Below are positions 11,180 to 22,499 of a DNA stretch of 64,000 bases, one piece after another; position 1 is the stretch's first letter, and the number at the start of each line of letters is the position of its first letter. Under the pieces are notes generated by a model. That model was not told the origin of the DNA. It saw nothing but the letters and a program-made list of their open reading frames with translations, and ran no database searches. This DNA is from Plectrocnemia conspersa (taxonomy: Eukaryota > Arthropoda > Insecta > Trichoptera > Polycentropodidae), in NCBI GenBank assembly GCA_009617715.1, contig VTFK01000590.1, forward strand, positions 1 through 64,000, written 5' to 3'. The translations under genes were made by a program, and so were the position numbers.

Positions 11180-12060
11180 ACTATAATTTTTTTTTGGTTA
11201 GGTTGGTTCCTTTTTTTCACTTAAATTTATAAACTTAGGTCTATGTGTACCTAATATCATAAAAAAAGTGTTTGAATAAATTTTGAAGTTAGGTTGGGTT
11301 ATGTCAAGTTAGGCAACGTTTATACCCTAACCTAGCATAGCCCAATATATAATATAATATTTGTGTATAAAAAAAAAGTTTGTTTAGGTTTGATAAGGTT
11401 TATGATTTTCGTAAAATGTATTATTTGTAAATAAAATTTATTTACAACAAAAATATATTTGTAAAATAGTTAAAAGTGAAAAAAAGTGAAATTAAAAAAA
11501 AACATAATGTTAGTCTTTAGTTGATACGTTTTAACACACCTGAATATATAAATCTGAATTTTTATTTATTCAAAAAATATTGTGTTTAAAATATTCAAGT
11601 TAGCCTTAGATAGGTTATGATAACGGTTTCCAATGTATTTTATGTTTATGTGTACCTAATTTCTTAAAAAAATGTGTTTACGTTTACATTTAAGTTAGGC
11701 TAAGGTAGATTGAGTTAGGCTACGTGCGTACTCTAGCATAACCCAACTTAAAATAGAATATTTGTTTATATTTAAAAAAATAATATGTTGAAATATATTA
11801 GGTTAAGTCTACATTTTCTTATAAAATATATAAATATAGTACACGTGTACTTAATTTTTATAATAAAGGTACAAACATTTTGTTTTTAAAAAAAAGTGTT
11901 CATATAAAAAGTTGGGTAAGGTTAAGTAAAGCTACGATATGATTACCATAATCTACCCTAAATCAAAATAATTTTAATAATTAATATGTGAAAAAATAAA
12001 TTTTGGTCCATACATATGTTATAAATTTTGCAAATAAAGGTACAAGAGCGGAAGAGCGAG
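11180..12060 (+). repeat. Degenerate ~200-bp tandem repeat with TTAGG-like motifs
   Basis: A recurring module holds TGTGTACCTAAT, a run of A, GTGTT, AAGTTAGGxTxxG, a CTACG or CAACG word, CTAGCATAxCCCAA and then an AT-rich arm. Copies start near 11240, 11640 and 11840. A spacer module beginning with an A run and TAGGTTxxxTxxGGTT follows each. The first interval is twice the second, which suggests a ~200-bp unit with one copy badly degraded. The GTTAGGTTGGGTTA words resemble the insect TTAGG telomere motif, but there is no regular telomere array. Confidence 0.55.
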
Positions 12061-14559
12061 TACGATGTATGCAAGGGTTATTCAAGTGGTCCAAAAAAAT
12101 TAAATAAATAAGAAATAATTATTTCAACTACTTTAATACACTTCAAATAAGAATACATCAAATTTATTAGGCAGCCAATCTATTTACAAGGATTACGGTT
12201 AGCTAGTTTTGAGATAAAATAAATATATTTATTTCTAAGTTATGACCAAAATTGACTTTTTTTAGACGTAATTTATAAAACATGATTATGAAAAAATTTT
12301 TTTTTAATATTAATTAAAAATCTAAAATTTCGTTATATTTATATTTCTATGGTCACAAATCAAAAAACAAATTGAGTGTAATTAATTTTTTTAACGCATA
12401 AAATTAAATTTCTTAAAGAAAATTAAATTAGGTTAAGTTAGGTCAGCTTTATATATTTTTTTAATATATATATATTCAGTACTTTTGTTTAAAAATTGAC
12501 TCTTGCTTTGAGCTATTTAAGTATTCTAAAAAATAAAAATATAAAAAATAGGCTATTTAACAAATTTATAAAATATATTATTTAGATTATATGTAAGGTA
12601 TAGTGCAACTGATTTTTTTAATAACCTACGTTATTTTTGTATGTTTATGTTATGCAAAAAGGTGACAGAATGACCGCTACCATAATATTTGTAAATACGT
12701 ATATTTTAATTTTGTGCAATATTTTTATAAGCTTAAGGTATATTATTTTGAACCCCTAAAAACGCATGAACGTACTGTACATGAAGTTTAAAAATTACGA
12801 AAATACGCGGGATTGGACTGTATTATTAATACATACAAGTTTACATGTTTAATTAAAAAAAGACTTTCGAAAAGCTGCAAAGAAATTAACATTTATTTAA
12901 TATGGTAATAAAAATTACTCGTTTAACTAAGAATAAAATACCGTTATAAAAAAATAAAAATCTAGTAGTTAGATACTTTTTAAAACAGAATGCAGCAATA
13001 TACATTTATAAGGTGTAAGGCTAGCTTGCTGTGTCTCGTCTTTTTATATCTTTACCCTAAATTTTGACCTTCGATGTTGAGGTTAATATATGGATTAAAA
13101 TCTTAATATTATCACTTCCTAAACAGATTTTTTTGCCACGGATCGATCATAAACTGACTTGTCTTAAATTTAAATTTATTAATTGTATGTATGTTTATAT
13201 TAATACATGTTTATACTATATAAATAAATATTTATTATTACAATTAAAATGCTATATTTGACGTATAATATTGATTTTGATATATATGTACAACAAGACT
13301 AGAATATTTTATATGATAATATGTACATAATAAACTAATATTTTATTTTTATAAATATTGTATATTATCGATTACGAGCGACATATTTAAATTTAAGTAA
13401 TGTATATAATAAATCAGGGCAATAAATAAAATATTATTAATATTATATATTTTTATTTTGGCAATTCATTATCCTTTAGTAGAAGCTTTAAATTTACATG
13501 TGCTCACTACAAAATACAGTAAGTTACAAAATATTGTAATATTTGGCTACTACTTGGATACGTTTGAACTTGGCCCATAGCCAAGTAACTTATTATGAAT
13601 TACTGCAACAACTGCTGCCTCCGTTGTAAATTTCTTTATATTTTATAGTAATAATACTGAAACGCTATTAGAATTTTAACAGAATAAATTGGAATAATTT
13701 AAATTGACAAAAACATTGTCTTCTTTATATGATTTTTATTACTGAATATTTTATTTATTATAAAGAACACTCAATTATAATTATTGTTTATTAGTACATA
13801 TCTCGCTAAAATAAAGATAAAATTTTGATTAAAAAAATAATATTTGTTAGAACAAATTTAAATAACTTCTAGTGACTTATTTATTATTACGGCTTAGGCA
13901 ACGTGATAATCAAAGATGATTGCAGTGAAATTATTTGGTTTTGAAGAGTGAGCTCGGAATCGAATAAATATTAGAATAAAACCAGAAAAACAGTTTTTCA
14001 ATACAAAAAATATCTTTAAAGAATTTTTATATATTATATGTACATATATATATTTTTAATATATTTACAAAAATATACCATTAACTCAATTGACTAAATA
14101 AAATTTAAGATAAATTTAGCGAGAATATATCTTTATTACCTATATTAAAATTTACGTTTATTGCTTTGAATATTAAGTAGAGTATATTATTTCTATGCTT
14201 CACATAAATTCAAAACTTTTCAATTATGATGTGTAACACACACACAATAACAATAAGAACATGTTCATATGATACTAGCACTCGAATATTATAATTATCC
14301 AGTCTAGACATTAAAACCATAGCAATCTGTTTTTAAGTTCATATTTAAATTATGTTTACTTAATACATGCATTATCGAATTAATCGCCTCTCTACTGTAG
14401 CAATTTATGTCAAATTGTTATTTATAAACTTGTGCTTAATTACGGGTCTAGGATAATACCATATATAATATAATTTTAACATCTATATTTTATAAATCGT
14501 TTTCTTTACTTTATATATATCAAATGAGAAACTATTACAGTTTGAATCACCCTATGGTT
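12061..14559. other. AT-rich spacer
   Basis: Very AT-rich. A small open frame at 13064-13261 is Ile/Tyr/Leu-rich and chance-like. Another AGGTTAAGTTAGGTC word occurs at ~12430, perhaps an outlying relic of the tandem repeat. Nothing else was recognised. Confidence 0.5.
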
Positions 14560-15010
14560 TCAAAGTTTCAAAAGCAAACGCGTGCTTAAGAGGCGAAGCA
14601 ATAACGTCAATTAGAATCTAGCGCATGCTCCACGAATTTACAACTATTCCTCGCTAATCCGATCGTTCCGTGCAATCTAACTGGGAGTACATAAACAAAA
14701 ATGGTACGTCATAAATTAAGTTTAACTTTACGATGTTTTGTTAAACGCCATTTCGCGTTGTTCGGTATAGCAGTTTCTCGTCGTACCACTGTACTTGCTG
14801 GAGAGCATTTGCAAGTACTCGTCTCTCTCTCTCTCTCTCAACAAGAGGCCATTTACATTGTACACACAATAACCTTTTGAAATTATTGTATGTGGTACGC
14901 ATTGCTATTATTACAATGCGAGGTCTTTATTATTATTTGCGAGATCGCTTTTATGAACCTGTGCTGAAATCACGGCCGAAGTTATAAGTGCTGAAGTATT
15001 GGGCAAGCTT
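14560..15010. promoter_or_regulatory. GC-richer island with forkhead/homeodomain-like motifs
   Basis: A mixed-composition block with CpGs, an ATAAACAAA forkhead-like word at 14691-14699, GTCATAAATTAAG (posterior-Hox-like) near 14708 and ACAATG words near 14905. It includes a (TC)9 tract at 14822-14839. No frame of note is open. The regulatory role is inferred. Confidence 0.35.
14822..14839 (+). repeat. (TC)9 microsatellite
   Basis: Nine uninterrupted TC units lie inside the putative regulatory island. Such GA/CT tracts can bind GAGA-type factors in insects. Confidence 0.85.
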
Positions 15011-15548
15011 TGATTATATTCATAAAGTTGAGTATGATTTTATACAGTCAAATACAGTTTATTCTGTATTACATACACATTTTTTTAAACTGAAATAACT
15101 GTATTGATTCGATATTATAATTACAATATAATTTATTTTTTTATCAATCTCAGTTATTTAAAAAAAATATTTTACCAATTTTTTGCTAATAAGGAATTCA
15201 TTTAAATATTATTACTAGAATAAAGGATGCGAAATCCATTTGTAAATTTTAAAAAGTGTATTTTTTATTTGAAACAAATGTTTTCTAGCACGCGGAACAT
15301 AAAAGTAAATCAACTGCATAAAATCCTTTGAGGACTAGTTATTTTCATCTATATGTGTTGTTGTAAATAGCAAATAAAATAGCTTTTCAAGTACTGTAAT
15401 AATGCGATTTTAATAAATTCAAATGGTAAAATACTAAGAACTATTTTTATGGAAACCATACTTCAACTCGCTTTAAAATAAATTGAAAATCACAGTAGTA
15501 ACGAGGATAATGATCGAGTGTATTAGAATACACACACACACTCAATGA

Positions 15549-15734
15549 ATTAAGTTTGCAGTAGAAAACTTAAAAATCAATAGAGGATTCGGAACAGAGA
15601 CGATATCTGTAGAGCTACTAAAGAATGAAGGATCAACTCTAAATAGCCACGTGCATAAATTAATTACTAAAATAGAGAAGAATAAAGTGACTTCAAAAGA
15701 ATGGAAAATATTAATAATTATACTATTACTATAA
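15549..15734 (+). pseudogene. Non-LTR reverse-transcriptase remnant (RTE-like)
   Basis: A 61-codon open stretch ending at TAA. Its translation carries VENLKINRGFGTETISVELL followed by HKLITKI and KEWK. This is the LKxNxxPGxDxIxxELL ... LHxLIxxIW ... EWK region that precedes the first catalytic motif of RTE-type reverse transcriptases. The rest of the domain is absent or unrecognisable downstream. The antisense frame at 15542-15850 is a shadow. Confidence 0.6.
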
Positions 15735-16620
15735 AATTCTAAGAAATCCTGAGAGGCAAGGCTTGAGGATGAGACTTGCAGAATAAAAATAAACTCGAAA
15801 TTAGACAAAATATTATTGAAAAAACTTCCTCCAGGTTCTGCAGGTGCCAAAGATTACGACAAAAAATACTAAAACTGTCACCATTAACTAAAAACAAATA
15901 GATTTATAAATTCAAGAGACCATGGGATAGACAAAAGATGTGATAAAAATAAGACAAGTTTGTGATAAAAGGCGACTAATCAAAGACATCGAATGAAAAG
16001 TTTTTGTATATAAGGCAAAAGCCCATCCTATGACGTGGTGTCAAAAAGACTAATAATAATATATAAAAATTATTTTAATTAGGGTGAAATGGTACTTGTT
16101 TTATTTTACAAGCTGTTAATAAATTCCGGTATTTAGTAATCAAATTTAACGACGGTAATGTACACAGAGTATACATTTTTATACACATAATATCAAAAAA
16201 AATGATTTTGTTTACATTAAGATTCTCATTGCTATGGAAAAGTAAATAAAAACAATTATAATTATAATTAAACATTACATTGGCAAAAACTGATAAATTT
16301 TATGCAAAAATATTGTATCTTAATTTAAATTTGCAAATGTAAGATAAATTTAATTAAATATAAATTGCTGTTTTATTAAAAAAAAATAATATATTATTTA
16401 AACTTAAGTATATTTATTTATCTAAATTAAATTACGACTTTCGTGACCTTGGTTATCCCAATGCGTCACAATAGTAAAAAAACAATATATAGTCTTATTA
16501 CAATACACAAAATATTAAAATTCAAGTATGATAAAAAATAATACATAGTAAGAAAGAAAAAATTCATTGAATTATACAACGGACTAGCACCATGTAAACA
16601 GTTATTTGTGTAATGTTAGC
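15735..16620. other. AT-rich spacer
   Basis: The first ~300 bases may be degraded continuation of the preceding retroelement. The rest is AT-rich with no recognisable feature; the 66-codon minus frame at 16075-16275 is Phe/Tyr/Asn-rich and chance-like. Confidence 0.4.
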
Positions 16621-16623
16621 GAA

Positions 16624-16830
16624 TTAAGGAGATGAATTTAAATCTTCTGCATACAAAAGAAAACTTGAATTTGTAACTGCCGTATTTTTGTCATTATTAA
16701 ATAACGTGAAAAGCAGTGGGCCCAGATAAGATCCTTGAGGAATTCCCGAATGGGTAAATACTCTTGGCATTGGTATAAATAGTTGAGATAATACAATACA
16801 GTCCATTTATTTTGTTAGCGAGAACATAAT
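16624..16830 (-). pseudogene. Non-LTR reverse-transcriptase remnant with palm motif (Jockey/CR1-like)
   Basis: The minus-strand translation contains HSGIPQGSYLGPLLFTLF followed 20 residues later by FLLYAEDL. These are the SGVPQGSxLGPLLF and FxxYADD palm motifs of non-LTR reverse transcriptases. The catalytic motif reads YAED where YADD is usual; the first metal-binding Asp after Ala has become Glu, and both flanks decay quickly. It is a truncated dead copy of about 60 codons. The clade (Jockey, CR1 or similar) is judged from the PQGS block only. Confidence 0.75.
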
Positions 16831-17629
16831 TAACTATAACGGTATTTCAATTTTTTAAGATATGATCAAATATAATTTAAAACTGACAACGAAAATTAGA
16901 ATATAGCACAAACAGATCACGTTCACCCAATATTTAAATCTTAAAATCAATTGATTACTTATGTATAGATATGAATCAGCCTACATGATTAAGTTTACAA
17001 ATAAATTTACAGATTTATAAACTTATACATGTTTGATAATAAATATTGTATGAAATAAATATTAATATCTTTATTTTTGATATTACACATTTATTACTAT
17101 ACTAATATTATGTATATACATATTATTATCATCGAATATAGTACAATACCAAAATACATTGAAAACTTTAAGGAATCATTTGCATACTCTTAAAAACAAC
17201 ATTTAAAAATAGCCCAGTCCTCAAAGTGAATTATAATATCTGTTATTAACAAATCTGCCTAGAACTCTGATAACAATTTTAAACCGTAATTTAAAACTTT
17301 TGGCACAACCTTCTCAAATTATTTAATATAAAAAATAAAAATACTTTTATACCGTTATTATTCTTAAATAAAATAATTATTTATTATCAGAAGCGTTGCG
17401 CCCCTAGAGGCGATTTCATTGGTTGTTACTTTGATATCGGATGGGCAAATCTAATACTAGGAAATTTAAGCTTTGTAATTCTATCCTTTTGAGCTAAGCA
17501 CAGCGAAATATAAACAAACAGAACCACAAAATCACACATCAACATAAAAGTAACCGTACTCGGACCATATATTCTAATTTGTGGTATTTATAAGTATATA
17601 CTTAGGCTGAATATATTTATAAAGCAATT
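16831..17629. other. AT-rich spacer
   Basis: AT-rich sequence with no recognised coding or repeat feature. Confidence 0.5.
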
Positions 17630-18000
17630 TTTATTAATAAAGCTTAAAAAATACCGGCCGATGTTCGTCGTAACGGGGTGGCACTGTAATTACGTAACAT
17701 AATCCCTTTTTGGCATCGATTGTGCGTAATGACACGCAAAAACTTTTTATTTTCCTACGTTGCGTGTCACGTATCGTTTGCGAAAGCTCTCTTAATCGTG
17801 TCGGATTTTCAGTCATAAACTGTAGCTAATTTTAAACGGTACTGTAATAAAAATGCAACCGGTAAATTGTTTTGCTCGTTTGCATCACCTATGATTAATA
17901 TTTTATTTTTGAAAATTCTACGTGAGTAATTAACTTAGTCGTAAGAAAAGCGCGCCAGATTTACGTCAAGTGATAAGGGGTGTTTATATGAATTAATTTG
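17630..18000. promoter_or_regulatory. GC-richer island with inverted repeat and Hox-like sites
   Basis: A CpG-containing block with GTAATGA, TTTTAATCG-type words, GTCATAAA near 17812 (posterior-Hox-like) and TGATTAAT at 17892-17899 (PBC/Hox-like). It contains a perfect 10-bp inverted repeat, TGACACGCAA at 17730-17739 with its complement at 17760-17769. A 60-codon minus frame covers the block but has no recognisable domain. Confidence 0.35.
17730..17769. repeat. 10-bp inverted repeat, 20-bp spacer
   Basis: TGACACGCAA (17730-17739) and TTGCGTGTCA (17760-17769) are perfect complements. The outer ends are exactly 40 bp apart. The arms lie in a putative enhancer and could be paired binding sites. 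Confidence 0.65.
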
Positions 18001-18779
18001 GATATTATATGGGTTTTTTAGTAGCACAGAAGGAAACAGAATTAAAATTACCACTCTTTTATAACGTATTAATGTATCCGTGTTACGTGTGTGCTAATTT
18101 ATTTTTTTGATAATCATCTGAGAATATAAAAAAACGTAGCAAAAAAGCGATTGAGGAGATTTTAATGTAGATTTGAAAATAATAAATATACCAAAAGATA
18201 AAATTTAATAACAAATTTAATGTACATAAACCATACAATTTAAATTTAGAGATTTATGTAATAATTTTTTATATAAAAATGTTAAAAAAATAATAAAAGC
18301 TTATATAATAAAATAAAAAAAATGTAGATAAAAAACTCGATAAATACGAAAAACGTTATTTGTAATGATTTATTATAGGCAAACGTTAAAAAAAATATTG
18401 TTTAAAAATATTTTTGTACATTTTCTATGCATTACGCAGTACTATTATTAATATCATAATTTCCCGTTCCAATTTTTTTAAACTATCTAATGAATCGCCT
18501 ACTCTTTTACAAATGTTTTTAGTGGCCCTAGTAGTCGTTTTTTAAAAAAATCATATAAAATGCAATTTTGTATAAATTGTTTACTTAGCAAAAAAGTCGT
18601 ACTTAAGTGAATGACTAAAGCACGACTTACTGTTCAAACTTAAATTGAAAAAACATAATATATTCATATTTGTAATTTTTCTACATAGCTATATTTATCT
18701 ATTATTTTAATATTTTTTATATTATACTATTGATTCACATAAAAGATACTTGATATTAAAAAAAAAACATTTTCACTCG

Positions 18780-19170
18780 CATCTTATGAAATATGATCCT
18801 AAGTGCGAGCCACTTATTTTCAGCGTTTTCTTAGAGTTCAAGATGTCATCAATATCAACTGAAATCGCAATTTAACGAGTTCCATTGTCCCGCAACCATT
18901 GTTCGCCAATGGTCTAGTTTTACACCATTCTTTGTCCATTTTTCCTCTTCATCAGATTTCTTTTTGTGCTTATTGTGTGTTTTCATGATGCGGACGTTTA
19001 CATAAACTTGCCATTATTGTAAAGTTTTACGCTCCTGTTGTTGTATATCAAAATTACGCTCAGGTGTACAAATTAACGGCGTTATTTGCTGTCAAGCTTT
19101 CGCTCGTTAAATATTTAATGCCTAACTGTTAGAACGTCGTTTGTTATGCAGATCCCAAGAGCATAGCTTA
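18780..19170. promoter_or_regulatory. GC-richer island with SOX-like sites
   Basis: A mixed-composition block with several CCATTGT/ACAATGG-type words (near 18880, 18896 and 18908), TTTACATAAAC near 19008 and CAGGTG near 19060. The density of SOX-like cores is higher than in the flanks. No coding frame was seen. Confidence 0.3.
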
Positions 19171-19869
19171 GCTTTGTATGCATATATTTTTATTTATATT
19201 TTAATAACTGCATTAAAAGATATTATTTGAACTAAATAAATTAATTAAAAAAATATTAATGCAAGTTTTAATAATTTTAAAATATGTTAAAAATGTATGC
19301 AAGCGTATTTATATATTTTAGTTGAATTTGCCATACTTATTTTCATTACTGTTATAAATATTTTTTTTATTTAAAAATTTAAAGCCAGAGGTTTTGTCAT
19401 CCATCGCCACATGTTTTGCGAGTTGTTATTATGGTAAACGACTTTCTGTTTAATGATTATTATTTGCGTTGTGTTGTTGAATTCTACAAGCTCATTATAA
19501 ATAATACATTAAAGTCGTAACTTTGTAAAACCACCCGATCCTTGGTTTACCAGGCAATGGAAAATTCAAAGATTGTAATTTTGAAAACAACCAGTCTGTC
19601 GAACTTTTGTTGCAACTCTACAGTATACATTACACATGTTTTTTGTTGCCACGTTCGTTTTAGTTCTATTTTTGCTAGATAATTAGTGAAAAGAAAACGT
19701 ATATGTAAATATGCAGTACATTTTATTTTAAATACCTTGATTGTTTTTTATTATATAAAATTAGTAAATTTCTAAGAAATAGTTTTATAGTATCATATAT
19801 TATATAAAATTTTAACGAAAATTTATCGAGTTCTTAAAGAATTCTGAGGGGATTTTTTACGATATTAAA

Positions 19870-20260
19870 TTATAAATAAGAGCTCTCGACATCGACGTGC
19901 GGCCATTAGATTTATTAATACGCAACATTTACAACCCCTTCATAAAACTATAGTGCGTCGTAAAAACGTTCATAAAAATATCATAATATTGCATACACAT
20001 ACATTTATTATTAATATGCGATTCGGCAAGATTCTAACGTTATTAAACAGTCGCATATAATATTTCTTAGCTACCGTATATGTTTCAGCGTATGCCACTT
20101 TGACATATGAATAGTTCACGGTTCACGTAGGCGATATTGCGAATTCGCTATCATGTGTACACATCTCTTTTGATAGAAAATTCAGGGAATGCTCTAAAAT
20201 CACATTTTCGCTCTTCTGCACTTTAAGATCATAGAGAGTGGTATGCCAACTCATTTTTCT
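19870..20260. promoter_or_regulatory. GC-richer island with paired TTCATAAAA sites
   Basis: A mixed block with TTCATAAAA at 19939-19947 and again at 19969-19977, 30 bp apart and in the same orientation. CATAAA is the core favoured by posterior Hox and Caudal proteins. TATTAATATGCGATTCGG and GGCGATATTGCGAATTCGC words lie nearby. No coding frame was seen. Confidence 0.3.
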
Positions 20261-20534
20261 AGAAAGTTTTCTAGGAAATGGTCACATTAAGTGTCTATAA
20301 CAGCTGTTTTTATTAAGCTTTAGTAAACATATATTTTTTATTATAATATACGTTTTCTGTTCGTAAGAATAAATTATACCTAATGTTGCATGCATGTCAA
20401 AGATATTTACATAACATGATATCTGTGAAAGCAGTTAAGTTACATACATTAAACAATTATTATAAAAGACAAAGAAGACAAAGAGAAAGAAGAAGAACTC
20501 AAACAGATAAGATGAGTATAAAAGGTCTTCATTT

Positions 20535-20716
20535 CTCTCAAAAACAATAAGTCTCATAGCAGCGACGCTATATAAATATGGTGGAACTGAGCTTCTCTTT
20601 TGTATGCATGATATAATAATAGACGTGTGAAGGAACAAAGCATCGACATAGGACTGGAACAAGGATGTCTTATGCCCTATATGTAAGGTTGATCCTATTG
20701 TATGCGAAAACCATTG
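20535..20716 (+). pseudogene. Non-LTR reverse-transcriptase remnant, second lineage
   Basis: The plus-strand translation reads AATLYKYGGTELL, then MHDIIIDV, then DWNKDVLCPI and DPIVCEN, with two in-frame stops. It matches the IPAELYKYGG ... HxLIxxVW ... DWNxGxLxPIxKKGDxxxCxNYRGI segment at the start of RTE-like reverse transcriptase domains. It is a different sequence from the 9.3- and 15.5-kb pieces, so it is an independent insertion. The 75-codon antisense frame here is a shadow. Confidence 0.65.
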
Positions 20717-21119
20717 AATAGTTACATTACTAAATATAACATATAAAATAATATCACCAGTAATCTACGATAGACTACTACTATATATACACTACTTCAA
20801 CTATAAGTGACTATTATTGTGTATTTGTGAAGAAGTACTACACAATTAATTGTGACGTATTCTTCAGAGTATGAGTTCAATATCGACACATAATATTTCT
20901 ATACCTCTTTATAGATATATGCTAGTAAAAAAACTAATTCGAACCATGACATGAAGTGTTGATAAATTTGTGTATCTGTGGTTTTTTGTAATTTAAAAAA
21001 TAGTATCAATTCTCCATCTTTAAGTATTATACTTTAACAGAATTTGTTTCAAGTAGATGATTTAAAGACTGAAATTAAAACTTTTAATTAGATAAGGATT
21101 GCAACATTGTAATTGACTG

Positions 21120-21480
21120 AATGAAATGTGGAGTGTATAGACTCTTATACACCGGTGGCTTAACCTCTTTGCAGATTTACCCGCAATCGATATACATGCC
21201 GTCTGAGCACTTTTCTGGGATGTTTTGGTATACACGAAACACAAAAAATTGCTCCCGTTTGGCTCAGAGCCAATACTTCCGGTTATTATGTGCCGATTTC
21301 ATGCAAATGCCCGTCCGCCTAGGATGCGGTCACACGAACTCCGCCCTGGAATGATTGCAAAACGAACAAGGCTGCCTTTCATATTGCAGACGGTGCCGAC
21401 GAAACTTTAGACGTAATTTATACGACTGAATCGATTGGCGCTGTTGAGAATAAGGCCGTGGCACATATACGTAATTTAAG
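21120..21480. promoter_or_regulatory. GC-richer island with POU octamer
   Basis: A CpG-containing block with a perfect POU octamer ATGCAAAT at 21301-21308 and ATTGCAAAACG near 21354. GGTCACACG and CGTAATTTATACG words are also present. Three overlapping frames of 60-77 codons on both strands are open; none resembles a known protein. Confidence 0.35.
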
Positions 21481-21974
21481 TTTTGAAGGAAAAAAATGGG
21501 ACCTGAATAAAAAGTTAGTATATATATAAATATATATATCTGATATTTTTTATATATTATTACTCTGTATTAGTTGATTATTTATATTAGAATTAATCTT
21601 GTTACTTAATACATTTCGAAAAATTACATGGATTCGAGTTTTTAAATATATTTTTAGATTTTAAGAATATATTATTTTGGTGCAAAATAGATTTCTTGTG
21701 TATTTGTATGTTATTTAAAAAAATACAGATGCATTTTATGAATAAAAATGTACATTTACATTACCATATAATAACTGCCAAAAAATATTCGAAGTAAATG
21801 ATTTTTTCGAAATTGTTTCTTTTATAGATCATTTAGAAAAAAAATTGTAAGTTTGTAAATCATGGCTCAGTTTCTTAGCTTGCTTAATCAGTCATCTTAT
21901 TAAAAAAACAGTTTATTAGGAAAAGTCGCAGCCTTGTTAAAAAACCAGTAGAAACCAGTAGCTTTTAAGTATAC
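21481..21974. other. AT-rich spacer
   Basis: AT-rich. The last ~70 bases may be degraded upstream mariner sequence. Nothing else was recognised. Confidence 0.4.
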
Positions 21975-21984
21975 TTAAAATGCC

Positions 21985-22240
21985 ATTTCACATAAATCTG
22001 ACCTGGCCCCCTGTGACTTTTTTGTTCCCTAGACTGCAAAAATGACATAATAGGAAAACGTTTTGGGACTAAACAAAAATCGCTGAAGGGGTTAAAAGAC
22101 ATCCACTATGTGAGTTTCAGACTGTTTTAAACAATGAAAAAATCGTTTAGACAAGTATATATTGATCAATGTAATTAAAAAAATATTTTTAAAGATAGTC
22201 TCGTTATTTTTGGGTTGGTCCTCATATGTTAATAACACCC
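21985..22240 (+). pseudogene. mariner transposase C-terminal remnant
   Basis: The translation begins SDLAPCDFFV, matching the SPDLAPCDFFLFP block that holds the third catalytic acid of mariner transposases. It continues through a short KxxxxG-type stretch and FKQxKNRLDKYI, the FxQWxxRxxKCI block, with several stops and no frame of useful length. About 60 residues of relic are visible. Known family: mariner of the IS630-Tc1-mariner superfamily. No terminal repeat could be fixed. Confidence 0.75.
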
Positions 22241-22319
22241 TGAACAGTATGACGCACGAATGTCTTTATTATAGGATAATAAATTGTCTAAAAAAAGACT
22301 CTCTACAATGCGCATGAAT

Positions 22320-22495
22320 TGAATTCTTCGGTTTTTGGATATGTCGCTCGCGGAGAAGACAACAGCTTGGAGAGACTGATGTGGTTGACAGCGTGGAAGG
22401 AAGAAGAGGCAGAGGAAGATACACAAATGGGATCCTCAATGATCAAATCACTCTGGGCAGCGGAATTGAAAGAAAACTGGAGGGTTCTTTCAAAT
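22320..22495 (+). pseudogene. C-terminal remnant of a non-LTR retrotransposon ORF2
   Basis: Two adjacent frames give GYVARGEDNSLERL and then VDSVEGRRGRGRYTNG with NDQIT. This corresponds to the FGHVxRxxxxSLERxVVTGxVEGxRxRGRPxxRWxDxI tail common to insect non-LTR ORF2 proteins. A one-base shift separates them, and the usual RPPTRW has become RYTNG. It lies directly after the mariner relic, so two unrelated elements abut here. The 76-codon frame starting at 22381 is this relic plus chance AT-rich codons. Confidence 0.65.
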
Positions 22496-22499
22496 TAAG

